This document shows, piece after piece, positions 15,748-23,540 of a DNA stretch of 64,000 nucleotides (within the stretch, counting starts at the first letter, position 1; each line of letters starts with the position of its first letter). This stretch comes from Actinoplanes oblitus (GTDB taxonomy: Bacteria > Actinomycetota > Actinomycetes > Mycobacteriales > Micromonosporaceae): assembly GCF_030252345.1 (NCBI RefSeq), contig NZ_CP126980.1, positions 1,689,501 through 1,753,500 of the forward strand. Direction: 5' to 3'. The notes beneath the pieces are model-generated. The model searched no databases, was not told where the DNA came from, and saw nothing but the letters and a program-made list of their open reading frames with translations. The translations under genes and the position numbers were made by a program.

Positions 15748-17118
15748 TTATTGCGTGTACGTGCGGTCGCGGATGTTGTCGGCCACTTTCTTCACGTCGG
15801 CTGTCGCGGCGACCGGCGCGGTCATCCGGAGGACGACCTCCCGGTTCAGGACCTCCTCCGGGGCGGTGCGCCAGAACCCGACGTAGACCACGCCGTAGAC
15901 CGGCTTGCCGTCGAGCTGCGAGGTCTCGGCCCAGGAGCGCAGCGAGGTGCCGCTGGTCCACCGTAGACCCCAGGCCTCCTCGCGCTGCCGCAGGGCTTTG
16001 CGGGTGTTGTCGTCACAGGCCGGGGCGCAGGCGCGGACCGTCAGGTCACCGCCGGCGGTGAGCGTCTCGCCCTGCCAGGTGCCGCACCGGTAGTGCACCG
16101 CGGCGTCGGCCTGCTCGGCGAGCTTGCAGGTCCAGCCGGTCGGCAGCCGGAAGTCGAAGCCGACGCCGACCAGTCCGGTCACCTCCTGCACCCCGCTCGT
16201 CTGCCCCTCGAAGGTGGGCCAGTCGTGCGGCCAGACACCGTCCGGCGCCGGGTCCAGGCCCGGTTTGGCCGGCGGGGTGGCCGGCAGCAGCAGCTGCGCG
16301 TCGGTGTAGGTGACCGGGGCGGCGCTCGGTGACGTGGCCGGCGTGCCGTCGCCGCGGCCGGCCACCACGGCGGCGCCGATGGCGGCGCCGATCAGCAACG
16401 ACACCAGGGCCACGATCAGCAGCAGGAGGCGGTCCGGTCGCGGTTTGCCGCCGGCTTGACGGTACGCACCGGCGGCGCCCGAGATCGGCACCACGGAGAT
16501 CGGGTTGCCGAACGACGGAAGGCCCGAGGCCGGCGCGCCGGACATCGGGTGCCCGGACACCGGATGGCCGGAGACCGGATGGCCGGAGACCGGGTGGCCG
16601 GAGACCGGCCGGGTCGCGACCGCGTGGGTGGTCACCGGCTGGATCGGCACGGGATGGGTGGCAGCGGGCTGCGCCGGGACGGCGGTCGCCGGCGGGACCG
16701 GCTGGAACGGCACCGTCGGCGGGTCGGGCTCCGCGCGTACCGAAGCGGAAGCCTGCGCGACCACCGGATCGCCGGCGGCGGACGGCGCACCCTCCCCGGC
16801 GAAAGCCGGGCGCAGCCGCTGACCGAGCACCGTGAAGATCTCCGCGGCGCCGCCGCTGCCGGCCGCCTCGGGACAGGCCACCCAGGGCCGCTCGCCGTCG
16901 TGGTCGGAACCGGCGATCGGCAACCCGTCGGTCTCCGCCGCGCCGAGCGCCTCGGACGCCGCCCGGAAGGCGGCTCGCCAGCGCTCGTCGGCCGAGGCCA
17001 GCTCGTTGAGCTGGGCCACGGTCACCGGGCGGCCGTGCTCGTCGACGCCGGACCAGACATCGCCGACCTCGCAGCTGGACAGCTGACGCTGCAGGCGGTG
17101 GGGCCCAGCGGTTGGCAT
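15748..17118 (-). CDS. ESX-locus membrane protein with degenerate kinase N-lobe
   Basis: First gene of the leftward ESX operon, 456 residues, ATG 17118 with GGAG 6 nt upstream. Residues about 8-105 resemble the N-lobe of a Ser/Thr kinase (LQRQL..., DVWSGVDEHGRPVTVAQL, then GERPWVACPEA), but the VAVK lysine is missing and no catalytic lobe follows, so it would be a pseudokinase remnant. Then comes a linker with four SGHPV pentapeptides (15-bp DNA repeat near 16549-16610), one membrane helix (LLLLIVALVSLLIGAAIGAAVVAG) and an extracytoplasmic domain of about 170 residues with four cysteines, two of them as CAPAC. The architecture suggests a sensor or scaffold for the secretion complex; this is inference. 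Confidence 0.65.
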   Translation of the reverse strand: MPTAGPHRLQRQLSSCEVGDVWSGVDEHGRPVTVAQLNELASADERWRAAFRAASEALGAAETDGLPIAGSDHDGERPWVACPEAAGSGGAAEIFTVLGQRLRPAFAGEGAPSAAGDPVVAQASASVRAEPDPPTVPFQPVPPATAVPAQPAATHPVPIQPVTTHAVATRPVSGHPVSGHPVSGHPVSGHPMSGAPASGLPSFGNPISVVPISGAAGAYRQAGGKPRPDRLLLLIVALVSLLIGAAIGAAVVAGRGDGTPATSPSAAPVTYTDAQLLLPATPPAKPGLDPAPDGVWPHDWPTFEGQTSGVQEVTGLVGVGFDFRLPTGWTCKLAEQADAAVHYRCGTWQGETLTAGGDLTVRACAPACDDNTRKALRQREEAWGLRWTSGTSLRSWAETSQLDGKPVYGVVYVGFWRTAPEEVLNREVVLRMTAPVAATADVKKVADNIRDRTYTQ

Positions 17119-17180
17119 CTCGTCTCCGTCTTCAGTTCGCGGCCCGGTGGCGGGGGTGGACCACCGGGATGACGCTCAGC

Positions 17181-17873
17181 TCAGCGCGGGCGCTGCTGGC
17201 GGAAGGCACCCTTGCTGGGGCGCATGTTCTTCGGGATCGCGCCTTTCGGCATCTGCGGGCGGGCCATCAGCGCGCCGAGGCGCTTGTCCAGCGCGTTGAC
17301 GTCCTTGCCGGTGAGGTTGCGGGGCAGCCGCAGCATCGTGGTGCGCAGCTTGCGGACCGGGAGCTGACCCTCCTCGGTGCCGATCACGTAGTCGTAGAGC
17401 GGCGCGTTGCCGATCACCTTGGACAGCCGCTTCTTCTCCTGGCCGAGCAGTGCCCGGACCCGCTGCGGGTTGCCCTCGGCCAGCAGGATCACGCCGGGCC
17501 GGCCGATCACCACGTGCACCATGTCGAACTGGGTGGTCGAGCTGGCCGCCGGGCGGACCCGCCAGTCGCCGCGCATGTTCTCCATCAGCGAGGCGGCCGC
17601 GCCGGGCTGGCCCTCCGCCACGTTCATCATCGCGGCGTTCGAGCGCAGGTTCAGCACGATCAGCACGGCCAGCAGGGTGACCAGCACGCCGACCGGGATC
17701 CAGAGCAGGCCGAGACCCAGGAGCACCGCCGTCACGGTCAGCGCGACCGGGATCGCCACCGCACCGATGACTAGCGGAACGAACCACTTGTCCTGTTTCG
17801 CGGTGAACGAGAACACCTGGCCGATCTGCTTCAGGCGCTCGCCGAACGACACCTTCTCCTGGGGTTTTGCCAT
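17181..17873 (-). CDS. DUF4191 family membrane protein
   Basis: A 230-residue protein with two membrane helices at about 33-80 (WFVPLVIGAVAIPVALTVTAVLLGL and WIPVGVLVTLLAVLIVLNL) and a basic C-terminus. It matches the DUF4191 family, which in actinobacteria is found next to lipA (Rv2219 in M. tuberculosis); the role is unknown. Here a LuxR regulator and two small ORFs separate it from lipA. It begins the conserved core block and marks the border of the ESX locus. Confidence 0.9.
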   Translation of the reverse strand: MAKPQEKVSFGERLKQIGQVFSFTAKQDKWFVPLVIGAVAIPVALTVTAVLLGLGLLWIPVGVLVTLLAVLIVLNLRSNAAMMNVAEGQPGAAASLMENMRGDWRVRPAASSTTQFDMVHVVIGRPGVILLAEGNPQRVRALLGQEKKRLSKVIGNAPLYDYVIGTEEGQLPVRKLRTTMLRLPRNLTGKDVNALDKRLGALMARPQMPKGAIPKNMRPSKGAFRQQRPR

Positions 17874-18048
17874 AGCCGGAAAGTGTAGTGGGACTCAGGT
17901 ACCTTACGGCGGCCCGGGCACCCGGCGACCGTCTCGTAAGGGGGTGCGCAGCCCGGATATCGGGCGGCGTCCCCATGCCCGCGGGCCGCCTTCGCGCGAA
18001 GAGTCGATGTCAGCGAGGACGACGACACGACTCATGAGGAGCGCGGAG

Positions 18049-18204
18049 ATGGTTCCCGAAGTGCATCTGTACCTGGCCCGGCAGCGCGGCGAGGAGCTGC
18101 GCCAGCAGGCCGAGGCCGATCGGCGGGCACGGGAGGCGGCCGGCGGGCGACATCGACGCCGGTTCCTGATACGCCGGCCGGTCCTCCGGTCCCGAGCGGC
18201 ATGA
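18049..18204 (+). CDS. Small ORF (51 aa) coupled to the LAL regulator
   Basis: ATG 18049 with GAGGAG about 8 nt upstream encodes 51 residues beginning MVPEVHLYLARQRGEELRQQ and ending in a strongly basic tail (GGRHRRRFLIRRPVLRSRAA). Its stop overlaps the possible ATG 18201 of the regulator gene (ATGA), typical of translational coupling. Short actinobacterial proteins with an E(V/I)HxxLAxxRxxEL N-terminus are common, but I know of no function. ATGs at 18007 and 18034 are also in frame but lack a ribosome site. Confidence 0.6.
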   Translation: MVPEVHLYLARQRGEELRQQAEADRRAREAAGGRHRRRFLIRRPVLRSRAA

Positions 18205-21131
18205 TCGGCGCGAATTTTCTGTCGGACCGGGGTGGCATGCTCGACCTCATGACGACGGTGAGTGGCCACAGCGAGATCCTGGTCGCCCGGGAGGGCGAGC
18301 TGGCCACCCTGCGCGACGCGCTCCGCCGGGTGCGCGGCGGCGAGCCGGCCGTCCTGCTGGTCGGCGGCGAGGCCGGCGTCGGCAAGACCCGGCTGGTCGA
18401 GGAGTTCACTCGGGGGTTGGCCGGCGAGCCGGTCAGGGTGCTCACCGGCCAGTGCCTGGAGCTCGGCGAGGAGGGCCTGCCCTTCGCGCCGTTCGCGGCG
18501 GCGCTGCGCGAGCTGGTCCGCGGCGAGGGACGCGAGGTGTTCGAGGGGCGGGAGGCCGACTTCGCCCGGCTGCTGCCCGAGCTCGGGCCACCGTCGGCGT
18601 TCGGCGAGGCCCATCGCGGGCTGCTCTTCGAGCTGGTCGGGTCGCTCGTCGCCCGGCTCAGCGCGCAGCGCCCGCTGCTGCTGGTGCTGGAGGATCTGCA
18701 CTGGGCCGACCGGTCCACCCGCGACCTGATCGGCTTCCTGGTCCGCTCGGCCCGGGCCCCGCGGCTGATGCTGCTGGCCACCTATCGCACCGACGAGCTG
18801 CACCGCGGCCACCCGCTGCGGCCGTTCGTGGCCGAGCTGGAGCGGGTCCGCGGCGTGCAGCGGGTGGAGATCGACCGGCTCGACCGGGAGGGCACCGCCG
18901 AGCTGCTCGGCCACCTGCTCGGCGGCGAGCCCGAGCCGCAGACCGTCGACGTGGTGACCCGGCGGGCCCAGGGCATCCCGTTCTTCATCGAGCAGCTCGC
19001 CGCCAGCGCCGACCCGGCCTGCGCGGACATCCCGGAGACGCTGCGCGACCTGCTGCTCTCCCGGGTCGACCAGCTGCCCGAGGCGGCCCAGCGGATGCTG
19101 CGGGTCGCCGCCGTCGGCGGCACCCGGATCGGCCACGAGCTGATCGCGCAGGTGGCCGGCGTCGACGAGATCACCTGCGAGTCGGCGCTGCGCGTGGTGG
19201 TCGCCGCCCAGATGATCGTCTTCGATCCGGACGGGGGTTATGAGTTCCGCCACGCGCTGGTCCGCGAGGCGGTGCACGACGACCTGCTGCCCGGCGAGCA
19301 CGCCCGCCTGCACGCGCGCTACGCGGAGGCGATCGAGGCGGATCCGCAGCTGGTGCCGGCCGGCCGGGCTCCCGCCGAGATCGCCCACCACTGGCACGCC
19401 GCCAACAACCATCCCCGGGCCCTGGTCGCCGCGAAACGCGCGGCTGACGAGGCCTGCCGGCGTTTCGCGTACGCGGAGCAGGCCCGCCTGCTGGACCGGG
19501 TCCTCGAGCTGTGGGAGCAGGTGCCGCAGGCCGCCGAGCTGCTCGGCACCTGTCACCTCGACCTGCTGGAGGAGACCGCGCTCGTCGCCATCGACTCGGG
19601 CGAGCTGCACCGGGCGCTCAGCCTGACCCGGGCCGCGCTGGGTGACCTGGACGCCACCGCCGAGCCGGTGCGCGCCGCCCGGCTGCTGGTGCGCCGGGCC
19701 AAGCTGCTGCGCACGGCCGGCAAGAGCGACGGCTTCGCCGAGACCAAGGAGGCGTACCGGCTGCTCACCGAGGCGACGGACGAGCCCGGCCGGACCGGGT
19801 TGCTCGGCGAGGTGGCCTACCTGTTCGCCAGCATGGACGGCGACGAGGTGCAGCGGATCTGGGAGCAGGTCCGGGCCGCCGTCGACCAGCTCGGCGACGC
19901 CAGCGCCCGGGTCTACGCGGAGATCACCAAGGGGCAGATCTGCGCCGGCTGGATGCCCGCCGCCGACGGCCTGCCGGTGCTGCTGACGGCGGTCGAGCAG
20001 GCCCGCGCGTGCGGCGACGACCAGGCGCTCTCGCACGGCCTGGTGAACGTTTCCGATGTCCTGTTCGAGCTGGGCCGCTACGCGGAGTCGGCGGCGGCCG
20101 CCGCCGAGGGCGTCCCGCACGCCATGCGCTACGGCGTCTCCCGCACCACCGGGGTCTACCTGCTGGCCAACCAGGCCGAGGCGCTGATGGCGCTGGGCCG
20201 CTGGGACGAGGCCGACGCCCGGCTGGCCGAGGCCGGCCGGCAGGACCCGCCCGGCCTGATGGCGCTGCCCTGGCTCCGGTTGCGGGCCCGGCTGCGGCTG
20301 GCCCGCGGGCACGCCCGGGCCGAGCAGGTGCTGACCCGGGCCACCGGCATGCTCGGCAAGCCCTACGTGCCCTGCGAGAAACGCCTCTGGATGCTGGAGC
20401 TGCGGATCCTGGCGGCGCTCGCCACCGGGGACGCCCCGGCGGCGGTGACCACGGCACGGATCGCGGTCGGCGACGGCGGCCTGCTGGACCGGCCGCGCTA
20501 TGCCTGGCAGCTGCTCACCACCGCGTGCCGGGCCGTGGCCCTGGCCCGCGAGCCGGGTCCCGGCCAGGGTGCCTCGGTGGACGCGGTGGAGCAGCTCGCC
20601 GAGCGGATCGGGGCGGCGGCCGAGCGGCTGCCCCGGCGCTACCCGGCGGAGCTGGCCGCGGCGGCCCAGGTCGAGGCCGAGCTGTCCGGCGACGCCGAGC
20701 GGTGGACCGCCGCGGTGGCCGCGTGGCGGGCCGACGGGCAGCCGTTCGAGCTGGCCATGGCCCTGGTCCGGAGCGCCGAGGCGCACGCGTCCGACCGGCC
20801 GGCGGCGGCCGCGGCACTCGCCGAGGCCACCACGATCGCCGCCGGGCTGGGCGCCGCCCCGCTCGTCGAGCAGGCCGAGACGCTGGCCCGGCGGCTCGGG
20901 GTGCGCCCGGCGACGGCCGAGCGGGCGGCCGAGGAGGTGCTCACCGCCCGGGAGCGCGAGGTGTTGCGGCTGGTCGCCGAGGGCCGGAGCAACGGCCAGA
21001 TCGCCCAGCGCCTGTTCATCTCGCCGAAAACGGCAAGCGTCCACGTCTCCCGCATCATCGCGAAACTGGAGGTCACCAACCGGGTGGAGGCGGCGGCGGT
21101 GGCCCGCCGCCTGCACCTCATCGACGACTGA
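18201..21131 (+). CDS. LAL-type (large ATP-binding) LuxR family regulator
   Basis: Up to 976 residues. An N-terminal AAA-type ATPase carries Walker A GGEAGVGKTRL and Walker B LLLVLEDLHWAD. A long helical TPR-like middle follows, and the C-terminus is a LuxR helix-turn-helix (LTAREREVLRLVAEGRSNGQIAQRLFISPKTASVHVSRI). LAL/MalT-type regulators act as ATP-dependent transcriptional activators. The start is uncertain: ATG 18201 overlaps the upstream ORF stop, while ATG 18237 (after GGGGTGG) and ATG 18249 also fit. It is not part of the conserved lipA block, so it is probably a lineage-specific insertion; its targets cannot be read from the sequence. Confidence 0.93.
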   Translation: MIGANFLSDRGGMLDLMTTVSGHSEILVAREGELATLRDALRRVRGGEPAVLLVGGEAGVGKTRLVEEFTRGLAGEPVRVLTGQCLELGEEGLPFAPFAAALRELVRGEGREVFEGREADFARLLPELGPPSAFGEAHRGLLFELVGSLVARLSAQRPLLLVLEDLHWADRSTRDLIGFLVRSARAPRLMLLATYRTDELHRGHPLRPFVAELERVRGVQRVEIDRLDREGTAELLGHLLGGEPEPQTVDVVTRRAQGIPFFIEQLAASADPACADIPETLRDLLLSRVDQLPEAAQRMLRVAAVGGTRIGHELIAQVAGVDEITCESALRVVVAAQMIVFDPDGGYEFRHALVREAVHDDLLPGEHARLHARYAEAIEADPQLVPAGRAPAEIAHHWHAANNHPRALVAAKRAADEACRRFAYAEQARLLDRVLELWEQVPQAAELLGTCHLDLLEETALVAIDSGELHRALSLTRAALGDLDATAEPVRAARLLVRRAKLLRTAGKSDGFAETKEAYRLLTEATDEPGRTGLLGEVAYLFASMDGDEVQRIWEQVRAAVDQLGDASARVYAEITKGQICAGWMPAADGLPVLLTAVEQARACGDDQALSHGLVNVSDVLFELGRYAESAAAAAEGVPHAMRYGVSRTTGVYLLANQAEALMALGRWDEADARLAEAGRQDPPGLMALPWLRLRARLRLARGHARAEQVLTRATGMLGKPYVPCEKRLWMLELRILAALATGDAPAAVTTARIAVGDGGLLDRPRYAWQLLTTACRAVALAREPGPGQGASVDAVEQLAERIGAAAERLPRRYPAELAAAAQVEAELSGDAERWTAAVAAWRADGQPFELAMALVRSAEAHASDRPAAAAALAEATTIAAGLGAAPLVEQAETLARRLGVRPATAERAAEEVLTAREREVLRLVAEGRSNGQIAQRLFISPKTASVHVSRIIAKLEVTNRVEAAAVARRLHLIDD

Positions 21132-21711
21132 CCGGTCAGGGCCGGTCCGCGACCGCGCCGCTCCTGCGTCGTGTCGGTCCTGCGTCGTGTCGGTCCTGCG
21201 TCGTGTCGGTTCTACGTCGCGCCGTTCCTGCGCCGGGCCGTTCCTGCGCCGGGCCGTTCCTGCGCCGTGTCGGTCCTGCGCCGCTCCTATGTCCGGGCCG
21301 GCCTGTCCTTGGCCGCCACGCTTGTTGCCGGCCGCGACCTTGCCCGCCACGCTTGTTGCCGGCCGCGACCTTGCCCGCCACGCTTGTTGCCGGCCGCGAC
21401 CTCGGTTCGGTCCGGCGCCACGCACCACTGTCGTGGGCGGCTGCCTTTCGCGGTGCTTCGCAGCCGACCGGTTCGTTGCGATGTGGGTGCATGCGGCGGC
21501 CGAAGGCCCGGTCGGTCGGTTGCGGGCCGGGTGTGCCCGGTTGCCGGGCGGTGGCAACTTCCGCGGGGGAGCGCGGAGACGCGGTCCAGTGACCGGAGCT
21601 GGCCCGGCGAAGGCTAATCCCGACCGGCGCGGTCCCGATGGTGGGGGCCGACCGACAGCTTAGGGAGCCCGTCATGCATGACAAGTTCCGTTCGCCCTCC
21701 GGGGGCTGGTG
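21132..21711. repeat. Non-coding stretch with two minisatellites (16 bp and 31 bp)
   Basis: After the regulator gene come seven 16-bp units of the type CCTGCGTCGTGTCGGT (21163-21274, plus a partial copy to 21290), drifting to CCTGCGCCGGGCCGTT in the middle. Next are three 31-bp units (21311-21341, 21342-21372, 21373-21403), almost identical. Neither length is a multiple of three, so the arrays are not coding. The remaining 270 bp hold no recognisable gene but should include the promoter of the small membrane protein, with a perfect palindrome GTCATGCATGAC at 21671-21682. Confidence 0.85.
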
Positions 21712-21712
21712 A
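21674..21712 (+). CDS. Possible 12-residue leader peptide
   Basis: ATG 21674, 6-7 nt after AGGGAG, opens a 12-codon frame (MHDKFRSPSGGW) that stops with TGA at 21710-21712; the last base of this stop is the first base of the ATG of the membrane protein gene (TGATG). The good ribosome site belongs to this small frame, so the downstream gene is probably translated by coupling. Whether the peptide has any role is unknown. Confidence 0.45.
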   Translation: MHDKFRSPSGGW

Positions 21713-21960
21713 TGGAGAGCGCCGCCGACGACGCGTACCAGATGGTCGAGGCGTTGTTCGGATCCGAGTCCGGGATCCCGTGGTGGGCCTGGCTGGCGCC
21801 GATCATCCTGCTCTTCGGCCGGCTGCTCTACCCGGTGTTCTTCCCCCAGACGGCCGCGTCCGAGGCGGAGACCGATCGGCGGCTCGCCGAGTTCCGCCGG
21901 GAACGCCAAGGCAAGGGCAAGGCAAAAGGCAACAAGAAGGGCAAGAAGGGCAAGAAGTGA
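21712..21960 (+). CDS. Small single-pass membrane protein with Lys-rich tail
   Basis: 82 residues from ATG 21712 (an in-frame GTG lies just before it at 21709). One membrane helix (IPWWAWLAPIILLFGRLLYPVFF, about 22-44) is followed by a charged segment (EAETDRRLAEFRRERQ) and a tail of Lys/Gly repeats (KGKAKGNKKGKKGKK). A hairpin terminator follows the stop. No known family is recognised. The basic tail could bind nucleic acid or membrane lipid; this is a guess from composition. Confidence 0.75.
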   Translation: MESAADDAYQMVEALFGSESGIPWWAWLAPIILLFGRLLYPVFFPQTAASEAETDRRLAEFRRERQGKGKAKGNKKGKKGKK

Positions 21961-21979
21961 TCAGCCCGCAAGCCTGGCG

Positions 21980-22011
21980 AAGGCCCGCGACCTGACTCGG
22001 TCGCGGGCCTT
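21980..22011 (+). terminator. Hairpin terminator
   Basis: Perfect 13-bp stem, AAGGCCCGCGACC (21980-21992) with its complement at 21999-22011, and a 6-nt loop, 20 nt after the small membrane protein gene. No T-tract follows, as is common in actinobacteria. Confidence 0.8.
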
Positions 22012-22060
22012 CCTCAGTCCCGCACCGGGTCCGCCAGCAGGCATGGTGGTGTGGGGAGCC

Positions 22061-22232
22061 GTGGCGAACGGCGAAGCCCGCCCCGGGTCCCCGTGCCGGC
22101 GGGCGTGGTGTGGGAGGGCCGTGGCGAACGGCGAAGCCCGCCCGGGTCCCCGTGCCGGCGGGCGTGGTGTGGGAGGGCCGTGGCGAACGGCGAAGCCCGC
22201 CCCGGGTCCCCGCGCCGGCGGGCGTGGGGACC
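22061..22232. repeat. 59-60 bp tandem repeat downstream of lipA
   Basis: Three copies, starting GTGGCGAACGGCGAAGCCCG at 22061, 22121 and 22180 (spacing 60 and 59 bp), differing by a few bases; a decayed fourth start (GTGAACGGCGAGG) lies at about 22240. The array occupies the space between the terminator at 22011 and the lipA stop, and contains no gene. Confidence 0.9.
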
Positions 22233-22256
22233 GGCCGTCAGTGAACGGCGAGGAAC

Positions 22257-23180
22257 TCAGCCGCGGGCGTCGAGCGCCTGCCGGTAGAGGCGACCCGCCC
22301 GGTACGACGAGCGCACCAGCGGCCCGCTCATCACCCCGGCGAAGCCGATCTGCTCGGCCTCCTCGCGCAGCTCGACGAACTCCTCCGGCTTGACCCAGCG
22401 CTCGACCGGGTGGTGCCGCGGCGTCGGACGCAGGTACTGCGTGATGGTGATCAGCTCGCAGCCGGCCGCGTGCAGGTCGCGCAGGGCGGCGGAGATCTCC
22501 GCGCGCTCCTCGCCCATGCCGAGGATCAGGTTGCTCTTGGTGACCAGGCCGGCCGCGCGGGCCTGGGTGATCACGTCGAGGGAGCGCTCGTAACGGAAGC
22601 CGGGGCGGATCCGCTTGAAGATGCGCGGGACCGTCTCGACGTTGTGCGCCAGCACCTCGGGGGCCGCGCCGAAGACCTCGGCGAGCTGGTCGGGCTCGGC
22701 GTTGAAGTCGGGGATCAGCAGCTCGACACCGCAGCCGGGCTGCAGCTTGTGGATCTGGCGGACGGTCTCCGCGTAGAGCCAGGCGCCGCCGTCGGGCAGG
22801 TCGTCGCGCGCCACCCCGGTGACCGTCGCGTAACGAAGGCCCATGGTGGCGACCGACTCGCCGACCCGGCGCGGCTCGTCGGCGTCGAACTCGGCCGGCT
22901 TACCGGTGTCGATCTGGCAGAAGTCGCAGCGGCGGGTGCACTGGTCACCACCGATCAGGAAGGTCGCCTCGCGGTCTTCCCAGCACTCGTAGATGTTGGG
23001 GCAGCCGGCCTCCTGGCAGACGGTGTGCAGACCCTCTTTCTGCACCAGCCCGCGTATCTGGGTGTACTCCGGACCCATCTTCGCCTTGACTTTGATCCAC
23101 GGCGGCTTCCGCTCGATGGGAGTTTCGGCGTTGCGCGCCTCGATGCGCAGCATGCGGCGGCCCTCGGGAGCAATAGTCAC
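22257..23180 (-). CDS. lipA: Lipoyl synthase LipA
   Basis: A 307-residue radical SAM enzyme that inserts two sulfurs into octanoyl groups on lipoyl domains. The auxiliary cluster ligands are C55, C60 and C66 ([12 protein letters not shown]) and the radical SAM cluster ligands C81, C85 and C88 (CTRRCDFC). The C-terminal RSSYRAG motif, which supplies the serine ligand of the auxiliary cluster, is present. With LipB nearby and the lipoylated E2 SucB a few kb away, it completes a lipoate module. It is divergent from the T-box/aspS transcript. Confidence 0.98.
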   Translation of the reverse strand: MTIAPEGRRMLRIEARNAETPIERKPPWIKVKAKMGPEYTQIRGLVQKEGLHTVCQEAGCPNIYECWEDREATFLIGGDQCTRRCDFCQIDTGKPAEFDADEPRRVGESVATMGLRYATVTGVARDDLPDGGAWLYAETVRQIHKLQPGCGVELLIPDFNAEPDQLAEVFGAAPEVLAHNVETVPRIFKRIRPGFRYERSLDVITQARAAGLVTKSNLILGMGEERAEISAALRDLHAAGCELITITQYLRPTPRHHPVERWVKPEEFVELREEAEQIGFAGVMSGPLVRSSYRAGRLYRQALDARG

Positions 23181-23320
23181 GACCCCGAGATTACGCCGCT
23201 CCGGGCCGCCCGCAGCGTAGGGGCGACGAGGCTCACGTGACCTGAGGTGTGACCGCCGCCACTACCTGGTGGGAAAACCGGATGCGGACGACGGCGGGGC
23301 ATGCCTAGGGTGCTCGGCAC

Positions 23321-23506
23321 GGCAGTGATGGGACCGAGTAACGCTCCGATCCGCCGGCCGAGAGAGCCACCGGCAGCTGTGAGGGTGGCCCGAGCGCCGG
23401 AGCGTGAAGACACCCCGGAGCCGAGCAGGGCAAGAGGCGTCCCGTGCGAGACGGGGCGCGAAGGTGCGGTGGTACCGCGAGGATCCCGCTCGCCCGCACC
23501 TCCCGG
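23321..23506 (+). promoter_or_regulatory. Translational T-box riboswitch, Asp (GAC) specifier
   Basis: Canonical T-box leader upstream of the aspartyl-tRNA synthetase gene. In order: AGTA (23337-23340); Stem I helix ACGCTCCG (23341-23348) with CGGAGCGT (23398-23405); the conserved AGAGAGCC...GCTGTGAG apical motif (23361-23393); then GAA-GAC-A with specifier codon GAC at 23409-23411. The antisequestrator has helix A1 GGTGCGG (23463-23469) with CCGCACC (23494-23500), the 7-nt bulge TGGTACC (23470-23476) that pairs with the tRNA 3' end, and helix A2 GCGA (23477-23480) with TCGC (23490-23493). The competing ACCTCC (23498-23503) complements the ribosome site GGAGGT (23528-23533), so control is translational: uncharged tRNA-Asp should free the site. 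Confidence 0.93.
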
Positions 23507-23540
23507 GGCCGCGTTGCCGTCACCGGAGGAGGTAACCGCC

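Noticed and set aside
21163..21403. Possible CRISPR array.
   Set aside because: The repeats are directly adjacent without spacers of constant length, and there are no cas genes.
17904..21557. A 1,200-codon frame on the - strand opposite the LAL regulator, extending into the minisatellites.
   Set aside because: No motifs, shadow-type composition, and it runs through 16-bp and 31-bp repeats that shift the frame; the + strand regulator is unmistakable.
23339..23342. AAC overlapping the AGTA element as an Asn specifier in the T-box.
   Set aside because: It lies on the 5' side of Stem I; the canonical specifier place after GAA and before A is GAC at 23409-23411.
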